A DNA stretch of 8,107 bases. Source: CAZFCK01 sp964517355. Its GTDB lineage: Bacteria > Desulfobacterota > Desulfovibrionia > Desulfovibrionales > Desulfovibrionaceae. The translations under genes were made by a program, and so were the position numbers. The notes under the pieces are model-generated. The model saw only the letters and a list, made by a program, of their open reading frames with translations. It made no database searches and had not been told where the DNA came from. Of this stretch, positions 5,118 through 8,107 are shown piece after piece. Where the stretch lies: NCBI GenBank assembly GCA_964517355.1, contig CAZFCK010000218.1, forward strand, positions 1 through 8,107, read 5' to 3'. Within the stretch, counting starts at the first letter, position 1. Each line of letters begins with the position of its first letter.

Positions 5118-6611
5118 CTAGATTTCCTCCAACGGAGTCGTATCCTTGGAATAAGCGCTTCGTCCCGCGCTCAATTTAACGGCATACCCGCAATCCTGGC
5201 ATTTGCGCACCAGAAAGCGTTGCGCCCCCATACTGCGTAAAATCAACCCCACAACAAGGCCGTCCATGAGCATGCCTGCTGCGCCCCATGCTTCATTTTC
5301 CAGCGAAACTTCCGTCTTGATGAAATTCGCTGAACCGCATTTGGGACAATAAGGGGCCTTGCGGCGCGCGATTTCCTCAATGTCGGCCGCATCTTTGGCC
5401 TCCTGAGCGGACAGCTCCCGCAACTTCTCCACAAAGGCGATGCTGCGCCGTAATAAAGCCTGGACGTCTTTTATGGGAAAAACAGACCCGCTCAAATCGA
5501 AAAAATGCCCCCCGGATAATTCCAACACCTTTTTATCGGCCCGGTACACCTCCCTGTGGGCGAAATCGGCATACGGAATGAAGCCCAGATGCTCTTTCCC
5601 AAACCGGTAATGCATCCCCTTATCACTGAACAGAAGGCATTCTTTCGCCGACCCAAAGACCGTGCAATCAATAAGCCCTAATACCAGGGCGTCGGGCTGT
5701 ACGAAACACACGGCTTTGGCGTTGGCCAGTTTTTTGTCCGGAATGTCCGGGGCCAGAAACACACCGGGCTTTCCATTGCTCTGCGCCAGGATCATGGCCA
5801 TTCCCAGGGCATGGGCGGTGTCCGTGTCAGGGGCTTTCATGGCCACACGCAATTCAGGGGGCATCTGCGCCTCCTGCACCGTCTCATTGGATTCAAGCCG
5901 CCCAGCCAGGGCCTTGATGGACTCCAGCAACTCAATGGCCTGCGCCCGCGGAAACATGGTTCCGGAGAGGTCCAAGCTCCGCCCCTCCGGTAAATTGATG
6001 TCCTTGAAGGCTCCCGCTTCAAAGGTAAGAGTCAAAAAATCAGAGTAAGCAAAAAAGCCGACCTCGTTCTTGCGAAAACTGTAATGGAGACCGTCCGCGC
6101 AAAACGCGAGACAATGCTTTGCCGAGCCTCCAACAGTGCAATCTATGAGCCCAAGCAATTCCATGGTCTGTGGAATGCCGCAAGCCGTGCTGGCATGCAT
6201 CCATTTGATTTCGGGGATAGCGGGGGGCAGGTAGAGCCCCTTGGTTCCGGCGTGCCGCTCCAATATCTCTTTCACACCTTCGAGATAGAACTGGCCAGCC
6301 GACTCCTCAGATTTTTCCTCTATCGCAGGAAAGCCAGGAGCGGTTGGGGGAGAAAGGGGCGCAGTCGAAAAATCCTGTTGCGGACGAATTTCCCTGATGC
6401 GGCATATGGCGCCGGCTTCCAGAAACCGTTTCCCCAAAGCAAGGGCCTCGGCTTTGGACACGCCTTTTTTCACGATGCATGTTTTCCCGCAGAAAAGCTT
6501 GTCCAAGGCCATGTCATTCAGCTTGAACACGCCGGCCAGCTTTTCGCGCACCTCCCGGACAGAGGTGGAACCTGTTGTTTCACCTTTGAACAGCAGATCG
6601 TATCGCGGCAC
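5118..6611 (-). CDS. Uncharacterised protein with internally duplicated domain and C-terminal zinc ribbon, 497 aa
   Basis: The function is unknown. Residues 1-75 form a small alpha/beta domain (LFKGETT, LAGVFKLND, LFCGKTCIVKKGV, FLEAGAICRI) of a type I recall at the N-terminus of other proteobacterial proteins. A low-complexity proline-rich linker follows (about 76-105). Then come two copies of one domain, at about 110-240 and 268-400. Their cores 153-192 and 311-350 (both starting LGLIDCTV) share 25 of 40 residues, and both copies continue to DLSG-x2-FP at 214-221 and 372-379. The repeated unit recalls bacterial PH-like domains, which is unverified. The C-terminus has a zinc ribbon, C422/C425 and C471/C474, split by a hydrophobic stretch (about 443-461). 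There is no signal peptide. The start is GTG at 6611, preceded by AGGAGG with 6 nt spacing. The gene is divergent from the 75-aa gene and is followed by the transporter remnant. Confidence 0.85.
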   Translation of the reverse strand: MPRYDLLFKGETTGSTSVREVREKLAGVFKLNDMALDKLFCGKTCIVKKGVSKAEALALGKRFLEAGAICRIREIRPQQDFSTAPLSPPTAPGFPAIEEKSEESAGQFYLEGVKEILERHAGTKGLYLPPAIPEIKWMHASTACGIPQTMELLGLIDCTVGGSAKHCLAFCADGLHYSFRKNEVGFFAYSDFLTLTFEAGAFKDINLPEGRSLDLSGTMFPRAQAIELLESIKALAGRLESNETVQEAQMPPELRVAMKAPDTDTAHALGMAMILAQSNGKPGVFLAPDIPDKKLANAKAVCFVQPDALVLGLIDCTVFGSAKECLLFSDKGMHYRFGKEHLGFIPYADFAHREVYRADKKVLELSGGHFFDLSGSVFPIKDVQALLRRSIAFVEKLRELSAQEAKDAADIEEIARRKAPYCPKCGSANFIKTEVSLENEAWGAAGMLMDGLVVGLILRSMGAQRFLVRKCQDCGYAVKLSAGRSAYSKDTTPLEEI

Positions 6612-6628
6612 AGGAAACCTCCTTCCTG
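6611..6628 (-). promoter_or_regulatory. Hairpin presenting the ribosome-binding site of the 497-aa gene
   Basis: On the minus strand CAGGAA and TTCCTG pair over 6 bp and hold GGAGGT in a six-base loop. The last base of the stem is the first base of the GTG start codon. The Shine-Dalgarno sequence is therefore exposed in a loop while the start codon borders the stem, which could tune initiation. The stem is short and may be coincidental. Confidence 0.33.
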
Positions 6629-6730
6629 TTCACGAGGAAGGCCGGGGGCCGGAATAACCTTCACGCCCCTATCCGTAGCTGCAATAAACGTGGACTGAGA
6701 CGTCGCAGTGCCTTTCCTGATGATGACAAT

Positions 6731-6759
6731 GCGATACATTCCGTATTACATTTTGACAA
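6731..6759 (-). promoter_or_regulatory. Possible promoter for the 497-aa gene
   Basis: On the minus strand TTGTCA (6754-6759) is followed by a 17-base spacer and a poor TATCGC (6731-6736). This would give a leader of roughly 110 bases. The same bases read TTGACA on the plus strand, but there no -10 box follows before the 75-aa gene starts. Confidence 0.25.
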
Positions 6760-6776
6760 GATACCGGAGGGCTTCC

Positions 6777-7004
6777 ATGAGCAAAATCATAATGTTGCAT
6801 AGGGACGGCAAGAAAAGAACCCACAAGCCAACGAAGACCTGCCATCACAAGGAGGCCATCGTTTACCGCCACGAGCGCACAGTGTATTGCGCCATATGCG
6901 GCCAGGAATTGGACGCTTTCGACGTTCTGGTATCCCTGGTTGAAAAAATGGAACCTGGAGAAGAAGATGAAGCCCTGCGTCTGCTGGATGAGCCCCCTGA
7001 GTAG
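6777..7004 (+). CDS. Small putative zinc-finger protein, 75 aa
   Basis: This is an unrecognised small protein that probably binds zinc. It is basic at the N-terminus (HRDGKKRTHKPTK), has potential ligands C22, H23/H24 and C38-x2-C41 (in VYCAICG), then LDAFDVLVSLVEKM and an acidic tail. The arrangement of CxH, a short hairpin with VYC..CG, and LD.F..L recalls small zinc-finger proteins common in phages and accessory DNA. That is a resemblance only. The ATG at 6777 has CGGAGG six bases upstream; the frame is open upstream to 6708, but that extension has no ribosome-binding site and looks random. It is divergent from the 497-aa gene and convergent with rpe, with no partner in an operon. The basic head could contact nucleic acid, but nothing proves this. 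Confidence 0.72.
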   Translation: MSKIIMLHRDGKKRTHKPTKTCHHKEAIVYRHERTVYCAICGQELDAFDVLVSLVEKMEPGEEDEALRLLDEPPE

Positions 7005-7092
7005 TCCGGTTTCTGAAGTTGAACGCGGCGGGCGCGAACGTCCACGGCTTTATACGTTTTTCATGTAGTCCGAACGTCATGGCAACAAAGCT

Positions 7093-7770
7093 TTAATCGT
7101 CTCCGCGAGCGGCCTGCAGGAACGTTTGATAGCGTTGCGCATACGGGGGGTGGTTGAAAAATGCGGAACCCGACACCAGAATGTCGGCGCCGCAATCTTT
7201 GAGGGCAAAAGTGTTATCCGGTGTCACCCCGCCGTCTACCTGGATTTTGGTCTGCAGGTTCCTTTCCTGTATCTGCTGGTTGAGACGGCACACTTTTCCC
7301 AGGGTGAAGGGGATGAAGCTCTGCCCCCCGAAGCCGGGGTTCACGCTCATGATCAAGACCATATAGAGTTCCGGCAGCAGGTATTCCACCACATTCAGGG
7401 GCGTATGCGGATTCAGGGCCACGGCGGGTTTCGCTCCCAGACGGACGATTTCGCTCACCGTGCGTTCCAAGTGGGTTTCGGCCTCCGCATGAACGCAAAT
7501 GAGATCCGCGCCCGCATCCACGAACTGTTCAATGTACCGTGAGGGGTTTTCAATCATCAAATGTACGTCGAAAAACAGTTTCGAGGCCTTGCGGCATTTG
7601 GCGATGACAGGGGGGCCGAACGTGATGTTGGGTACAAAGAGCCCGTCCATCACGTCCCAGTGCACCCATGACAGGCCGGCGGCCTCAAGGGCCTTGAGTT
7701 CGTCGGCGAGCCGTGAAAAATCGGAAGACAGCAGCGAAGGGCTGAGAATGATGGGCGGTTTCAGAGACAT
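7093..7770 (-). CDS. rpe: Rpe, ribulose-phosphate 3-epimerase, 225 aa
   Basis: Rpe interconverts D-ribulose 5-phosphate and D-xylulose 5-phosphate in the pentose phosphate pathway, in the cytoplasm. It is a TIM barrel with all family motifs: SPSLLSSDF (10-18), VHWDVMDGLFVPNITFGPPV (36-55), FDVHLMIENP (67-76), MSVNPGFGGQSFIP (141-154), VDGGV (178-182) and VSGSAFF near the C-terminus. Metal ligands and catalytic residues are in place: H37, D39, H70 and D179, with D39 and D179 the expected acid/base pair. Length is normal. The ATG at 7770 follows AGAAGGA with 7 nt spacing. It is not linked to other pentose-phosphate genes here. The gene is convergent with the 75-aa gene across an 88-base gap in which I see no clear terminator. 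Confidence 0.97.
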   Translation of the reverse strand: MSLKPPIILSPSLLSSDFSRLADELKALEAAGLSWVHWDVMDGLFVPNITFGPPVIAKCRKASKLFFDVHLMIENPSRYIEQFVDAGADLICVHAEAETHLERTVSEIVRLGAKPAVALNPHTPLNVVEYLLPELYMVLIMSVNPGFGGQSFIPFTLGKVCRLNQQIQERNLQTKIQVDGGVTPDNTFALKDCGADILVSGSAFFNHPPYAQRYQTFLQAARGDD

Positions 7771-7846
7771 GGCGTTTTCCTTCTCATATATGCGGTATTA
7801 CAGTGTCACGCGGGCTGGTGATCGCTGTCCATAAGCAATAGGAAAG

Positions 7847-7865
7847 TGAATCACCCGTGATGTCA
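7847..7865. promoter_or_regulatory. Imperfect palindrome upstream of rpe, candidate operator
   Basis: TGAATCAC-CC-GTGATgTCA has 8-bp arms with a single extra base in the right arm. GGTGAT at 7817-7822 and ATCACC at 7850-7855 also pair. The palindrome would overlap the start site of the promoter proposed at 7872-7900. No specific regulator is indicated. Confidence 0.28.
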
Positions 7866-7871
7866 GGGGAT

Positions 7872-7900
7872 TTATTACGGTGATCCGGCGGGAAAATCAA
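7872..7900 (-). promoter_or_regulatory. Possible promoter for rpe
   Basis: On the minus strand TTGATT (7895-7900) is followed by a 17-base spacer and TAATAA (7872-7877). The -35 matches four of six consensus bases and the -10 three of six. A start near 7865 would leave a leader of about 95 bases. Confidence 0.3.
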
Positions 7901-7966
7901 TTATTCCTATTTGGCTGTAATGAAAGAAGTTGATAGAGTATTTTTTAAATGTAGGATGGGTTTCCA

Positions 7967-8105
7967 TGGGGCTCCGCCCCAGCGCATTTTCGCCTTGAAA
8001 CAAGGCTCTCCCCTGAAACAATTTCCAATTGTTCCAGGGAAATGCATAAGATCATCTAGCGCTTTTCAAGCGTGAGATGCTCTAAACTTTGTCGCCAGAC
8101 AAGTA
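7967..8105. repeat. Cluster of five short hairpins upstream of rpe
   Basis: Five inverted repeats follow one another: TGGGGC-TCC-GCCCCA (7967-7981); GCCTTG-AAA-CAAGGC (7992-8006); a 29-base near-perfect stem at 8011-8039 (12 of 13 pairs, 3-base loop TCC); CATCT/AGATG enclosing CGCTT-TTC-AAGCG (8053-8079); and a bulged stem of TTGTC/GACAA around GCCA (about 8087-8105). No ORF is present. The cluster may continue past the window edge. It could be a repeat element, a structured RNA, or transcript ends of a neighbouring gene. Confidence 0.5.
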
Positions 8106-8107
8106 TA

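Noticed and set aside
4841..5179. 112-aa plus-strand ORF antisense to the transporter remnant
   Set aside because: Composition is that of an antisense shadow and no ribosome-binding site or motif supports it.
6518..6739. 73-aa minus-strand ORF beginning MYRIVIIRKG that overlaps the start of the 497-aa gene
   Set aside because: Its first 44 residues look faintly like a DUF3343-type small protein, but there is no good ribosome-binding site, the rest runs out of frame through the 497-aa gene, and the similarity is too weak to call.
6753..6758. TTGACA as a plus-strand -35 for the 75-aa gene
   Set aside because: The expected -10 position falls on the start codon of the gene, with nothing resembling TATAAT.
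7005..7092. Terminator between the 75-aa gene and rpe
   Set aside because: Only weak, imperfect stems and no T run after a stem on either strand.

Overview
The window reads as chromosomal DNA of a Gram-negative bacterium. Desulfovibrionales or a related delta-lineage group is my best guess. That rests on the flavour of RimO, on a secreted M43 metalloprotease, on a hairpin-rich intergenic style with motifs such as GGGGCTCCGCCCC, and on remembered protein families; it is an inference, not a measurement. Genes are sparse and mostly monocistronic on alternating strands, with long AT-rich or hairpin-rich gaps. No CRISPR array, tRNA, rRNA or transposase was recognised.

Layout, left to right. 1-327: no protein gene, but many mutually complementary segments, suggesting a structured leader or small RNA ahead of a universal stress protein (328-768, +). 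769-1078: intergenic with a consensus -10 box. 1079-2410 (+): rimO, the ribosomal protein S12 methylthiotransferase. 2411-2558: gap between convergent genes with a very GC-rich stem and a copy of a split repeat also found at 10-55. 2559-3635 (-): secreted M43-type metalloprotease with a C-terminal sorting-like tail, preceded by a perfect 15-bp palindrome. 3640-4134: no convincing protein gene, but two good plus-strand promoters and two folded segments, a small-RNA or long-leader candidate. 4135-4641 (+): PpiB-type cyclophilin. 4680-5107 (-): decayed, frameshifted remnant of an EamA/DMT transporter. 5118-6611 (-): unusual 497-aa protein with a duplicated central domain and a zinc ribbon. 6777-7004 (+): 75-aa putative zinc-finger protein. 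7093-7770 (-): rpe, ribulose-phosphate 3-epimerase. 7771-8107: rpe upstream region followed by a run of hairpins.

Functionally the identifiable genes are housekeeping or stress genes: ribosome modification (RimO), protein folding (cyclophilin), pentose-phosphate metabolism (Rpe) and stress response (Usp). There is one secreted protease and two genes of unknown role. They do not form an obvious shared operon or pathway. The least explained parts are the two structured non-coding regions (1-270 and 3754-4063), the split repeat, the duplicated zinc-ribbon protein and the terminal hairpin cluster.
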